From contig NZ_PYBV01000022.1 in NCBI RefSeq assembly GCF_003205615.1, positions 1 to 64,000 of the forward strand: 64,000 nt of DNA, read 5' to 3'. The translations under genes were made by a program, and so were the position numbers. Each line of letters starts with the position of its first letter. The stretch's first letter is position 1. Source of the stretch: Micromonospora arborensis (GTDB taxonomy: Bacteria > Actinomycetota > Actinomycetes > Mycobacteriales > Micromonosporaceae). Below, piece after piece: positions 42,831 to 50,782 of this stretch. The notes under the pieces were generated by a model. That model was not told where the DNA came from. It worked only from the letters and a program-made list of their open reading frames with translations, and made no database searches.

Positions 42831-43025
42831 TCAGCTTCGCCGACGTGAGCGCAGGCCGAGCCAGAGCACCACCAGCCCGGCCAACGCCACGAGCGGGCCG
42901 AGCACCGCCCAGATCTTCTCGTCGGTCATCACGCTGCCGCTGACGTACCCGAGGCCCTGCACCGTCCACACCGCACCGACCACGACGGCCAGCAGGCCGA
43001 GGGTGAGCGTAAGCCAGCCCTTCAT
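42831..43025 (-). CDS. Small two-helix membrane protein
   Basis: 64 residues: two membrane helices (WLTLTLGLLAVVVGAVWTVQ and VLGPLVALAGLVVLWLGLR) with a basic C-terminus (SRRRS). No family is named with certainty. GGAGAGGGG precedes ATG 43025 by about 5 nt. It lies 88 bp downstream of the aldo/keto reductase gene on the same strand. Confidence 0.72.
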   Translation of the reverse strand: MKGWLTLTLGLLAVVVGAVWTVQGLGYVSGSVMTDEKIWAVLGPLVALAGLVVLWLGLRSRRRS

Positions 43026-43113
43026 CGCGTCCCCTCTCCGCCGCCCGGGGCGGCACGCCGCCCACCAGCATCGCTGGTCGGGCGGCGCGGTGCGAGCACC
43101 CCGGGTGCGCGGG

Positions 43114-44097
43114 TCACCACCGGTCGTGGACCTGCGGGCGGATCAGCTCGTCGTAGATCTCGCGTACGGCGGCCAGTTGACCGTCGGTGAGCGGAGACAG
43201 GGACGCCGCCGCGGCGTTGCGTCGGGCCTGGTCGGCGTCGCGGGCGCCGGGGATGACGACGGTGACGCCCGCCTGGTCGAGCACCCAGCGCAGCGCGAAC
43301 TGCGCCATCGTGCGGTCCGCGTCGACAAGCGGGGCCAGCCGGCGTACGGCGGCAAGGCCCTGCTCGTAGTCGACCCCGGAGAACGTCTCGCCGACGTCGA
43401 AGGCCGCGCCGTGCCGGTTGTAGTTGCGGTGGTCGTCGGCGGGGAACTCGGTGTGCTCGTCGTACCGGCCGGAGAGCAGGCCGCTGGCCAGCGGCACCCG
43501 GGCGATGATGCCCACCCCGGCCGCCGCGGCTGCCGGCAGGACACGCTCGAGCGGCTTGTGGCGGACCGCGTTGAGGATGATCTGCACGCTCGCCACCCCG
43601 GGCCGGGCGATCGCGGTGAGGGCCTGGTCGCAGGTCTCGACGCTGACCCCGTACCCGGCGATGGCCTTCTCGGCGACCAGGGTGTCCAGACCGTCGAAGA
43701 CCTCGTCGGAGGAGAAGACGGCGGTGGGTGGGCAGTGCAGCTGCACCAGGTCCAGCGTGTCCATGCCCAGGTTGGCCCGGGACCGGTCGGTCCACTGCCG
43801 GAAGTTGGCCAGGGTGTACGACTCCGGCAGCTGCTCGACGCGGCGGCCCATCTTGGTGGCGACGGTGAGCCCGGCGTCGGGTCGGGAGCGCAGGAAGCGG
43901 CCGATCAGCTGCTCGCTGCGGCCGTCGCCGTACACGTCGGCGGTGTCGAGGAAGGTGACCCCGTCGTCCACGGCGGCGGCGAGCACCGCCATCGCGTCGG
44001 ATTCGCTGACGGTGCCCCAGTCGGCACCCAGTTGCCAGGCGCCCAGGCCGACCGCTCCGACGGTCCGGCCGAGCCGGTTGAAGCTGCGCTGTTCCAT
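43114..44097 (-). CDS. Aldo/keto reductase
   Basis: 327 residues, NADPH-dependent (alpha/beta)8 barrel. The catalytic tetrad is visible: Asp and Tyr in FLDTADVYGDGRSE, Lys in VATKMGRR and His in VQLHCPPT. The segment VIPGARDADQARRNAA is the NADPH site. The substrate is not evident; the enzyme resembles YghZ/general-stress AKRs. It is divergent from the methyltransferase at 44182. Confidence 0.88.
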   Translation of the reverse strand: MEQRSFNRLGRTVGAVGLGAWQLGADWGTVSESDAMAVLAAAVDDGVTFLDTADVYGDGRSEQLIGRFLRSRPDAGLTVATKMGRRVEQLPESYTLANFRQWTDRSRANLGMDTLDLVQLHCPPTAVFSSDEVFDGLDTLVAEKAIAGYGVSVETCDQALTAIARPGVASVQIILNAVRHKPLERVLPAAAAAGVGIIARVPLASGLLSGRYDEHTEFPADDHRNYNRHGAAFDVGETFSGVDYEQGLAAVRRLAPLVDADRTMAQFALRWVLDQAGVTVVIPGARDADQARRNAAAASLSPLTDGQLAAVREIYDELIRPQVHDRW

Positions 44098-44181
44098 GCC
44101 CCGAGCCTAGTGATCGGGTTGCGGACCCTGCCAGGCGAGCCGTACCTTTCAACAAGACGGACGTACGGTTTGGAGGCGACC

Positions 44182-44976
44182 ATGTGGGATCCGACGACCT
44201 ACCTGCGCTATGGCGACGAGCGATCCCGGCCGTTTCACGACCTGGTCGCGCGGATCCCGGCCGAGCGGCCCCGGACGGTGGTCGATCTCGGCTGCGGCCC
44301 CGGGCAGCTCACCGCCACCCTCGCCGAGCGCTGGCCGGAGAGCCGGGTGCTCGGCCTGGACTCCTCGCCCGAGATGATCGACCGGGCCGCGGCTCTGCAC
44401 GCTCCCGTCGACTTCACCGTCGCCGACCTGCGCGACTGGCGCCCCACCGGCGACGAGGACGTGGTGGTCAGCAACGCGGCGCTGCAGTGGGTGCCCGGCC
44501 ACCAGGAGCTGCTGCGCCGCTGGGCCGCCGAGCTGCCCGCCGGCGCGTGGCTCGCCATGCAGGTCCCCGGCAACTTCGCCGCACCCTCGCATCGCGCGTT
44601 GCGCGAGGTCGCCGACCTGCCGACCTGGCGGGCCGAGGTCGCCCCGCTGCTGCGCGCGGACCCGGTCGACGACCCGGCCGACTACGCGGCGCTGCTGACC
44701 GCCGCCGGCTGCGCGGTGGACGCCTGGGAGACTACCTACGTGCACCTGCTGCCGGCTCGGCCCGCCGCCGAGCACCCGGTGTTGACCTGGATGGAGGGCA
44801 CCGCGCTGCGCCCGGTCCGGGCCGCGCTGGACGCCGCCGGCTGGTCCGCCTTCCGTGCCGAGCTGGGGGTACGGCTCACCGCCGCGTACCCGGTGCGGCA
44901 GGGTCAGGTGTACTTCCCGTTCCGCCGCGTCTTCGTCGTCGCCCGCACCGGCGACCGTGCCCAGGAGAACCTGTGA
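44182..44976 (+). CDS. tam: Trans-aconitate 2-methyltransferase-like SAM methyltransferase
   Basis: 264 residues. SAM-binding motif I is VVDLGCGPGQLTATLAERWP (residues 33-52), with LGLDSSPEMIDRA after it. The opening MWDPTTYLRYGDERSRPFHD and the C-terminal YPVRQGQVYFPFRRVFVVA are features of Tam, which methylates spontaneously formed trans-aconitate. TGGAGG precedes ATG 44182. It is coupled to the deaminase gene by GTGA. Confidence 0.85.
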   Translation: MWDPTTYLRYGDERSRPFHDLVARIPAERPRTVVDLGCGPGQLTATLAERWPESRVLGLDSSPEMIDRAAALHAPVDFTVADLRDWRPTGDEDVVVSNAALQWVPGHQELLRRWAAELPAGAWLAMQVPGNFAAPSHRALREVADLPTWRAEVAPLLRADPVDDPADYAALLTAAGCAVDAWETTYVHLLPARPAAEHPVLTWMEGTALRPVRAALDAAGWSAFRAELGVRLTAAYPVRQGQVYFPFRRVFVVARTGDRAQENL

Positions 44977-45995
44977 CCGACCTGCCCACCTTCATCGCCG
45001 GCCTGCCCAAGGTGGAGCTGCACGTGCACCACGTCGGCTCCGCCTCGCCCCGGATCGTCGCCGAGCTGGCTGCCCGCCACGAGGGACGCACCCCCGTGCC
45101 GGCCGACCCGGAGGCGCTCGCCGCCTACTTCGAGTTCCGCGACTTCGCACACTTCATCGAGGTCTACCTGAGCGTGGTGGACCTCATCCGCGACCCCGAG
45201 GACGTCTGGCTCCTCACCCACGAGGTGGCCCGGGAGTTGGCCCGCCAACAGGTCCGGTACGCGGAGCTGACCATCACCCCGTACTCGCACGTGCGTCGGG
45301 GCATCCCCGCACCGGCGTTCTGCGAGGCGATCGAGGACGCCCGCAAGCGCGCCCTGGCCGACTTCGGGCTCGAACTGCGCTGGTGCTTCGACATTCCCGG
45401 CGAGGCAGGTCTGCCCGCGGCCGAGGAGACGCTGCGCATCGCCCTGCAGGAACGCCCGGAGGGGCTCATCAGCTTCGGCCTGGGTGGCCCGGAGATCGGC
45501 GTTCCCCGGCCCCAGTTCCGGCCCTACTTCGACCAGGCCCGTGCCGCCGGGCTGCGTTCGGTGCCGCACGCGGGGGAGACCACCGGGCCGCAGACGATCT
45601 GGGACGCCCTCAACGAGCTGGGCGCCGAGCGGATCGGGCACGGCATCTCCGCCGCCCAGGACCCGGAGCTGCTCACCTACCTGGCCGAGCGGCAGATCGG
45701 AATGGAGATCTGCCCGACGTCCAACGTGCGAACCCGGGCCGTGGCCAACCTCGACGAGCACCCGCTGCCCCGGCTGGTCGAGGCCGGGCTGCTGGTCACC
45801 ATCAACTCCGACGACCCGCCGATGTTCGGCACGACCCTCAACGACGAGTACGCGGTGGCGGCCCGCCTGCTCGGGGCCGGTCCCGAGGGTCTGGCCGGGC
45901 TGGCCCGCAACGCGGTGACCGCGTCGTTCCTCGACCCCGCCGACAAGCAACGGATCGCGGCCGAGATCGACGCGTACCTCGCTGTCGCGGGCTGA
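44973..45995 (+). CDS. Adenosine/aminodeoxyfutalosine deaminase family protein
   Basis: 340 residues, amidohydrolase barrel. Zinc ligands are in VELHVHHVGSA (residues 15-25), the catalytic pair in PHAGETTG and GHGISAAQDP, and the aspartates in INSDDPPMFG. The family includes adenosine deaminase and, in actinobacteria, the 6-aminodeoxyfutalosine deaminase of the futalosine route to menaquinone; the HVHHVGSA variant could mark the latter. No mqn gene is nearby to decide. CAGGAG lies 5 nt before GTG 44973. Confidence 0.83.
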   Translation: MTDLPTFIAGLPKVELHVHHVGSASPRIVAELAARHEGRTPVPADPEALAAYFEFRDFAHFIEVYLSVVDLIRDPEDVWLLTHEVARELARQQVRYAELTITPYSHVRRGIPAPAFCEAIEDARKRALADFGLELRWCFDIPGEAGLPAAEETLRIALQERPEGLISFGLGGPEIGVPRPQFRPYFDQARAAGLRSVPHAGETTGPQTIWDALNELGAERIGHGISAAQDPELLTYLAERQIGMEICPTSNVRTRAVANLDEHPLPRLVEAGLLVTINSDDPPMFGTTLNDEYAVAARLLGAGPEGLAGLARNAVTASFLDPADKQRIAAEIDAYLAVAG

Positions 45996-46080
45996 GCCGG
46001 CTGGGCTCGTTGCCGCGGGCGGCTGGGCTCGCTGTCGCGGGCTGGCCCGGCTGGGCTCGCTGTCGCGGGCTGAGTCGGGG
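45978..46080. repeat. 28-bp tandem repeat covering the deaminase stop codon
   Basis: Four units begin CTCG(C/T)TG(T/C)CGCGGGC at 45978, 46006, 46028 and 46056. Full units are 28 bp; the second lacks 6 bp. The first unit contains the last codons and TGA of the deaminase gene, and the others repeat that gene end in non-coding DNA. Confidence 0.8.
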
Positions 46081-46086
46081 AGCAGG

Positions 46087-46137
46087 GCGCGCGGCGGGAG
46101 GGTGGGTGTGGGGGGACCTGAAACTCCCGCCGCGCGC
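46087..46137. terminator. GC hairpin after the deaminase gene
   Basis: GCGCGCGGCGGGAG (46087-46100) pairs perfectly with CTCCCGCCGCGCGC (46124-46137) around a 23-nt loop, between convergent genes. Confidence 0.65.
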
Positions 46138-46140
46138 GCG

Positions 46141-46167
46141 GCTCCACCGGCCGTGGGTGGGTGGAGC
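46141..46167. terminator. Second hairpin at the same junction
   Basis: GCTCCACC (46141-46148) pairs with GGTGGAGC (46160-46167). Together with the preceding stem it may insulate the deaminase operon from the minus-strand two-component genes. The remaining bases to 46291 show nothing recognisable. Confidence 0.45.
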
Positions 46168-46291
46168 GCTTGGCCGGTGGAACTGTTGGGGTTCTTGCTC
46201 TGATCCTGTCAGCCCGCGACCGGTCAAACGCGTTCGTTAACCGGGATCTAAGGAAGACTTGCGGCGGCGCACAGCCCGGGCCGGCGCCCGG

Positions 46292-47728
46292 TCAGTCGTC
46301 GGCGGGGCGCTGGCGGGGCCAGCGACGTCCGGCGACCTTCGTGTCTCGGGCGTCGCGTGCCATCCGGCCGACCAGACCGAATCGGCTGACCTGCCGCGGC
46401 GTCGCCTCCGGGTCGGCGAGCAGCATCACCACGCTGGCCCCGCCCAGCCGGGCGCGGTCGATGCTCACCGAGCCGTTGGCCTGCAACGCCACCCGCTTGG
46501 CGATGTCCAGGCCGAGCCCGGTCGAGCCCTGGTCACTGGCCCCCCGGCGCAGCGCCCGGTCCGGGTTCGTGATGCCGGGGCCGGCGTCGTCGATCCGGAT
46601 CGCCACGTAACCGTCGCGCCGGGACACGGCAACCTCGAACGCGGTGCCCTGCGGGGTGTAACGGAAGACGTTGCCGATCACCGCGTCCAGCGCGGCGGCC
46701 AACTCGGCCCGGGGCACCGGCGCCGGAATGCGGAGTTGCGCGCCGTTCACCCGGTGCGGCCGGTTCTGGTCGCCGGCCAGCGCGGCCCAGAACACCATCC
46801 GGTCCCGGACCACCTCGCTGACGTCGCACATCGCCGGCCCGGCCTCGTGCGCCACCGCCTTACGGGTGGTCTTGATCAACACGTCGATCTCACCCTCCAG
46901 GGTGACGATCGCCTGCCGGATCCGCCGGATGCCGCGTAAGCGGTCCAGCTCCGCCGGACTGAACGAACCCACACTGGTGTCGTCGGACTCCAACGCCTCC
47001 GCGTCCAACCGCAACACGGTCAACGGGGTACGCAGACGATGTGACAGGTCGGCGACCAACTCCCGCTCATCGGTGCGGGCCGCGTCCAGCCGGTCAGCCA
47101 TCCGATTGAAGGCGTACCCGGCCTCGGCCAACTCGCGGGGACCGGTCGGCTCGACGCGTACCCCCAGGTCGCCGTCACCGATGGAGAGCGCGGCCTTGAC
47201 CAGGCCTCGGGTCGAGTCCACCGCGCGGGCGGCGACCCGGTCGACCACCAGCACCGCCGCGCCGGCCAGCGCCGCGCCGACCGCGAACAGCAACAACCAG
47301 GTGCCACCGGCGCCCTCGCCGAGCGTCGAATCCGGGAGGAACACCTCGACCACCGCCGCCCGGTCACCGAGGACTACCGGATCGAGCCGGACCACACCCC
47401 CGTCGACGTCGACGACCAACGAGCGTCGGTCGGCACGGGCCCGGTCCAGGTCACTGCCGCTGGCCCGGCCGGCGGACTCGTCCAGCCCCAGCCCGTACAC
47501 CACCGGCCGGGTCGGGGCGCCCTCGGCGCTCGCCACCACGGCACGCTCGACGACCGCCGGGTCGGTGCTCACCGCCAGCGCGCCGGTCACCAGCGCGCTG
47601 CGCCGGGCCGCGTCGGCGATCGCCTCGTCCCGGCTCTGCGCACGCAGGCTGAGCCCGAGCGGGATCAGGAACGCGAGCGCGACGAGACTGCACATACCGG
47701 CCGTGAGCAGGGCCAGCGCCGTCCTCAG
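46292..47728 (-). CDS. Sensor histidine kinase
   Basis: About 478 residues. An N-terminal membrane helix (about residues 1-28), an extracytoplasmic sensor region, a second helix (WLLLFAVGAALAGAAVLVVD), a HAMP domain (ALSIGDGDLGVRVEPTGP), the phosphoacceptor helix with His in ADLSHRLRTPLTVLRLDAEA, and an ATPase domain (VIGNVFRYTPQGTAFEVAVS, GSTGLGLDIAKRVA) are in order. The likely start is the CTG at 47728-47726 that overlaps the response-regulator stop (CTGA); otherwise ATG 47695, which would cut into the first helix. It forms an operon with the regulator. Confidence 0.85.
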   Translation of the reverse strand: MRTALALLTAGMCSLVALAFLIPLGLSLRAQSRDEAIADAARRSALVTGALAVSTDPAVVERAVVASAEGAPTRPVVYGLGLDESAGRASGSDLDRARADRRSLVVDVDGGVVRLDPVVLGDRAAVVEVFLPDSTLGEGAGGTWLLLFAVGAALAGAAVLVVDRVAARAVDSTRGLVKAALSIGDGDLGVRVEPTGPRELAEAGYAFNRMADRLDAARTDERELVADLSHRLRTPLTVLRLDAEALESDDTSVGSFSPAELDRLRGIRRIRQAIVTLEGEIDVLIKTTRKAVAHEAGPAMCDVSEVVRDRMVFWAALAGDQNRPHRVNGAQLRIPAPVPRAELAAALDAVIGNVFRYTPQGTAFEVAVSRRDGYVAIRIDDAGPGITNPDRALRRGASDQGSTGLGLDIAKRVALQANGSVSIDRARLGGASVVMLLADPEATPRQVSRFGLVGRMARDARDTKVAGRRWPRQRPADD

Positions 47729-48414
47729 TCCGGTGCTACCAGCCGGAACCCCACCCCCCGCACGGTGCGCAGGTAACGCGGCTTCGCCGCGGACTCGCCC
47801 ATCTTTCGGCGGAGCCAGTACAGGTGAACGTCGATGGTCTGATCCTCGCCGACCGATGGCTGCCGCCATACCTCCTCCAAGAGTTCCCGGCGGGACACTA
47901 CCCGCCCAGGTCGTGCGGCGAGATACGCCAACAGGTCGAATTCCTTGCGGGTCAGCGCCAGCGGCTCCCCGTCGAGCTGGGCGCTGCGCTCGCCCACGTC
48001 CACCCGTAGCCCACCGACGCTGTGCACCGCCGGCTGGACCGTCCGGCTGGCCCGGCCGGCCCGGCGCAGCACGGTGGTGATCCGCGCGTCCAGGTGCGCC
48101 CCGGTGAACGGCTTGACCATGTAGTCGTCGGCGCCGGCGCGCAGCAGTTTGACCACCGACTGCTCGTCGTCACGGGCGGTGGCGATGATGATCGGGACGT
48201 CGGTGATGCCGCGCAGCATCCGCAGCGCGTCCGAGCCGTCCAGGTCGGGCAGGCCGAGGTCCAGCACCACCAGGTCGGGTGTCTCCGCGGCGACCCGCCG
48301 CAGGGCGTCCAACGCCGTACCCACGGCATGCACGGCGTGCCCCCGGTCGGTGAGGGACCGCAGCATCGCGCCACGTACGACGTGATCGTCTTCGACCAGG
48401 AGCACGGAGGCCAC
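47725..48414 (-). CDS. OmpR-family response regulator
   Basis: 229 residues. The receiver domain has the acidic pair in VLLVEDDHVV, the phosphoacceptor aspartate in LVVLDLGLPDLDGSD and lysine in YMVKPF. The C-terminal winged helix is of the OmpR/PhoB type (LTRKEFDLLAYLAARPGRVV, IDVHLYWLRRKM). GTG 48414 fits the family N-terminus (MASVLLVEDD-like); no clear Shine-Dalgarno is seen. The kinase gene follows with a 4-bp overlap. The stimulus is unknown. Confidence 0.9.
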   Translation of the reverse strand: MASVLLVEDDHVVRGAMLRSLTDRGHAVHAVGTALDALRRVAAETPDLVVLDLGLPDLDGSDALRMLRGITDVPIIIATARDDEQSVVKLLRAGADDYMVKPFTGAHLDARITTVLRRAGRASRTVQPAVHSVGGLRVDVGERSAQLDGEPLALTRKEFDLLAYLAARPGRVVSRRELLEEVWRQPSVGEDQTIDVHLYWLRRKMGESAAKPRYLRTVRGVGFRLVAPD

Positions 48415-48487
48415 GACAAGACCGTACTTTGCCTGGCAAGTTGATCGCGTTGCGACGTGCCTGGCGAGCGGGCAAGCTGGTACGGCG

Positions 48488-49408
48488 ATGTCCTTCACCC
48501 TGTTCGTCGATGCCCGCCTCGCGCTCGCCCGGGACAGCCTCGCCGGTCTCTCCACCGGCGACGCGCTCGGCGCGCAGTTCTTCCTGCCGGGGCCACCGCC
48601 CGCGGATCTCGCCACGGGCGCGTTGCCGCCGGCACCCTGGGAGTGGACCGACGACACCGAGATGGCCTGCTCGGTCCTCGCCGAGCTGGCCGACTCCGGC
48701 GGCATCGACCGGGACCGGCTGGCCCTGGCCTTCGCCGAGCGGTGCGACCCCCGGCGCGGCTACGGTGCCGGCGCGATGCTGATCCTGGGGCTGATCCGCA
48801 CCGGCACCCCGTGGCCGCTGGCCGCCGCCTCCGCCTTCGACGGCCAGGGCTCCTGCGGCAACGGCGCGGCGATGCGGGTCGGGCCGCTGGGCGCGTACTT
48901 CGCCGACTCGACCGCTCGTGCCGCGGCGCAGGCCCGCGCCTCGGCCGAGGTGACGCACGCGCATCCGGAGGGGATCGCCGGCGCTGTCGCGGTGGCAGTT
49001 GCCGCCGCGCTGGCCGCCCGCGCCCGCCTCGACGGGCACCGCCCCGCCCCGGAGCGGCTGCTCGCCGGGATCGCCGCCGCGCTGGACCCGGGCACCGAGG
49101 TGTACCGGAGTGTGAGTCGGGCGGCCGGGCTGCTCGGTCGGCCACTGCCCCGGGTCGTGGCGGCGCTCGGCAACGGCTCCCGGGTGACCGCCCAGGACAC
49201 CGTCGGGTTCACCCTCTGGGTGGCCGCCACCCACCTCGACGACTATCCGGCGGCGATCCAGACGTGCGTACGGGCCGGCGGGGACATGGACACCACGGCC
49301 GCCATCGCGGGAGCGGTGGTGGCCGCGTACACCGGCGTCGGCACTCCCGCAGGGGTGCCCGAGGCGTGGCTGGCCGCCCGCGAACCGTTACCCACCTGGC
49401 TACCCTGA
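48488..49408 (+). CDS. ADP-ribosylglycohydrolase family protein
   Basis: 306 residues, all-helical. The metal-binding motifs are GDALGAQF near residues 24-31, WTDDTEMA (about 52-59) and GGDMDTTAAIAGAVVAAYTG (about 264-283), corresponding to the DraG-type GDxxG, T-D-T/D and GGDxDT sites. It should remove ADP-ribose from a protein or nucleic-acid target. Methionine replaces the small residue usual in GGDADT. It is divergent from the two-component operon. Confidence 0.86.
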   Translation: MSFTLFVDARLALARDSLAGLSTGDALGAQFFLPGPPPADLATGALPPAPWEWTDDTEMACSVLAELADSGGIDRDRLALAFAERCDPRRGYGAGAMLILGLIRTGTPWPLAAASAFDGQGSCGNGAAMRVGPLGAYFADSTARAAAQARASAEVTHAHPEGIAGAVAVAVAAALAARARLDGHRPAPERLLAGIAAALDPGTEVYRSVSRAAGLLGRPLPRVVAALGNGSRVTAQDTVGFTLWVAATHLDDYPAAIQTCVRAGGDMDTTAAIAGAVVAAYTGVGTPAGVPEAWLAAREPLPTWLP

Positions 49409-49470
49409 CCGCCGTCCCGTCGGGGCGGTGTCGTCAGGTCGGCCTGCGTCGCCGCGTCGCCGCGCGACCG

Positions 49471-49549
49471 TGATCCACTCCGTATCGCCGAGGTTGGGGT
49501 ATCCGGGCGGCTGGATACGCCAACATCGGCGATATTGAGTCGATCATGC
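49471..49549. repeat. Imperfect palindrome with 34-bp arms
   Basis: The left arm 49471-49504 and the reverse complement of 49513-49546 agree at 29 of 34 positions around an 8-nt loop; the core TATCGCCGA and GTATCC are exact. The whole block aligns without gaps to 40771-40849. It lies between two convergent genes. Confidence 0.75.
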
Positions 49550-49584
49550 CGGGAAGATCGCGGGGCCGCGGCGGCGGCCGTTGA

Positions 49585-50595
49585 TCAGCCGACGCGGACG
49601 GGAGTGCCCACCTCGGTCGGCTCCGGGTCGGAGACCGGGTCAGTGACGGGCGCGGTCAGCGCCGAATCGGCAGCCGGCGACGTGCCCGTCTCGGGCAGAT
49701 CGGCTTCTCCGCCGGTCACTCCTTCTCCGCCGGTCACCCCTGCTTCACCGGTCACCCCTCGGTCGGCGGTCACGCCTTCGCTGCCGGTCACCTCGGCGAG
49801 CGCTGCGTCTTCGGCCGGGTCGCGCCGGCGCCACCGACTGACCAGCCAGCCGATCGCCGCGCCGCCGCCCAGCCCGGCCAGCAGGCCGGCGGCCAGCATC
49901 CCGTCGGCGTTGCCGGATCCGCCGTCCGCCCCGTCGGCCGGTGCCGCGTCGACACCGGTGTCCGCACCGGCCAGCGCACCGTCAGCCGGGGCGTCGGCGG
50001 CTGGCGCACCGGCAACCGGGGCGCCATGGCCGCCGTGCCCGACCGGACCGGCCGCGCCAGCGGCCGCCGGCAGCAGGGTGAGCACCGGGGCCCGGTGCGC
50101 TCCGGTGGCGTCCGCCCACCGGATCACCGTGCCATCGGTGTACGTCTGGACGACCTCGAAGGTGAGCCGCTCCGCCTGGGGCATCGGCCCCATGGACAGC
50201 GCCAGCCGGGCCGGCCCGGGCTCGCTCTCGCCGACCCGGACCCAGGTCACCGCGGTGGTCACCGTGCTCACCCCGGTGGAGTGGAGACCGGCCACCGGTT
50301 GATCCAGGGTGCGTGAGCTGATCCGGGGTGCCCAACCGTTCACCGACATCGGGTAGACCTCGGCGATCGGCGCGTCGGCCGGCATCCGGACCTCGATCTC
50401 GCGGGTCTTCGTGCCGGCCCGCTCCTCCGGCACGGTGAACTCCAGGCGTACGGCGTCGCCCTGCCGAGCCTCGGCCGGAGTGGTCGTCACGTCCGCGGCG
50501 TGCGCCAGGCCGGGCCAGAGCAGCAGCCCGGCGGCGGTCAGCGCGGTCACCGCCGCGATCCGCCGACGACGTCCACCGCCGTGCGTGCTCGCCAT
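49585..50595 (-). CDS. YcnI-like DUF1775 membrane-anchored protein
   Basis: 336 residues. A signal peptide (RRRRIAAVTALTAAGLLLWP, then GLAHA) leads to a DUF1775 domain (about residues 35-165: TTTPAEARQGDAVRLEFTVP, EIEVRMPADAPIAEVYPM, GWAPRISSRTLDQP). A Gly/Ala/Asp-rich linker and one membrane helix (MLAAGLLAGLGGGAAIGWLV) follow, then an acidic cytoplasmic tail with four GVTG-type repeats. YcnI proteins bind copper through an N-terminal histidine after signal cleavage; here a His would be first only if cleavage falls after GLA. Confidence 0.82.
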   Translation of the reverse strand: MASTHGGGRRRRIAAVTALTAAGLLLWPGLAHAADVTTTPAEARQGDAVRLEFTVPEERAGTKTREIEVRMPADAPIAEVYPMSVNGWAPRISSRTLDQPVAGLHSTGVSTVTTAVTWVRVGESEPGPARLALSMGPMPQAERLTFEVVQTYTDGTVIRWADATGAHRAPVLTLLPAAAGAAGPVGHGGHGAPVAGAPAADAPADGALAGADTGVDAAPADGADGGSGNADGMLAAGLLAGLGGGAAIGWLVSRWRRRDPAEDAALAEVTGSEGVTADRGVTGEAGVTGGEGVTGGEADLPETGTSPAADSALTAPVTDPVSDPEPTEVGTPVRVG

Positions 50596-50782
50596 TCTGT
50601 GCCCCCATCCGTGTCGACGCGGCCGGCACCGGTTCCGGCCACACCCGGTAGTTCGGCTGCGAGGCGCGAAAGGTTCAACGTCGGCGGTAAGGAGGTGCCC
50701 TTCCGGGTCGGGGGCGGGCCGACCGATAGCATCGGCAGGAGCCGAGGATCGGCACCGTTTCGTACCGCTTGGAGGAGTCACC

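Noticed and set aside
50596..50782. T-box or other riboswitch before thrS
   Set aside because: No T-box sequence or specifier-loop structure seen; the leader is short and holds only an ordinary ribosome binding site.
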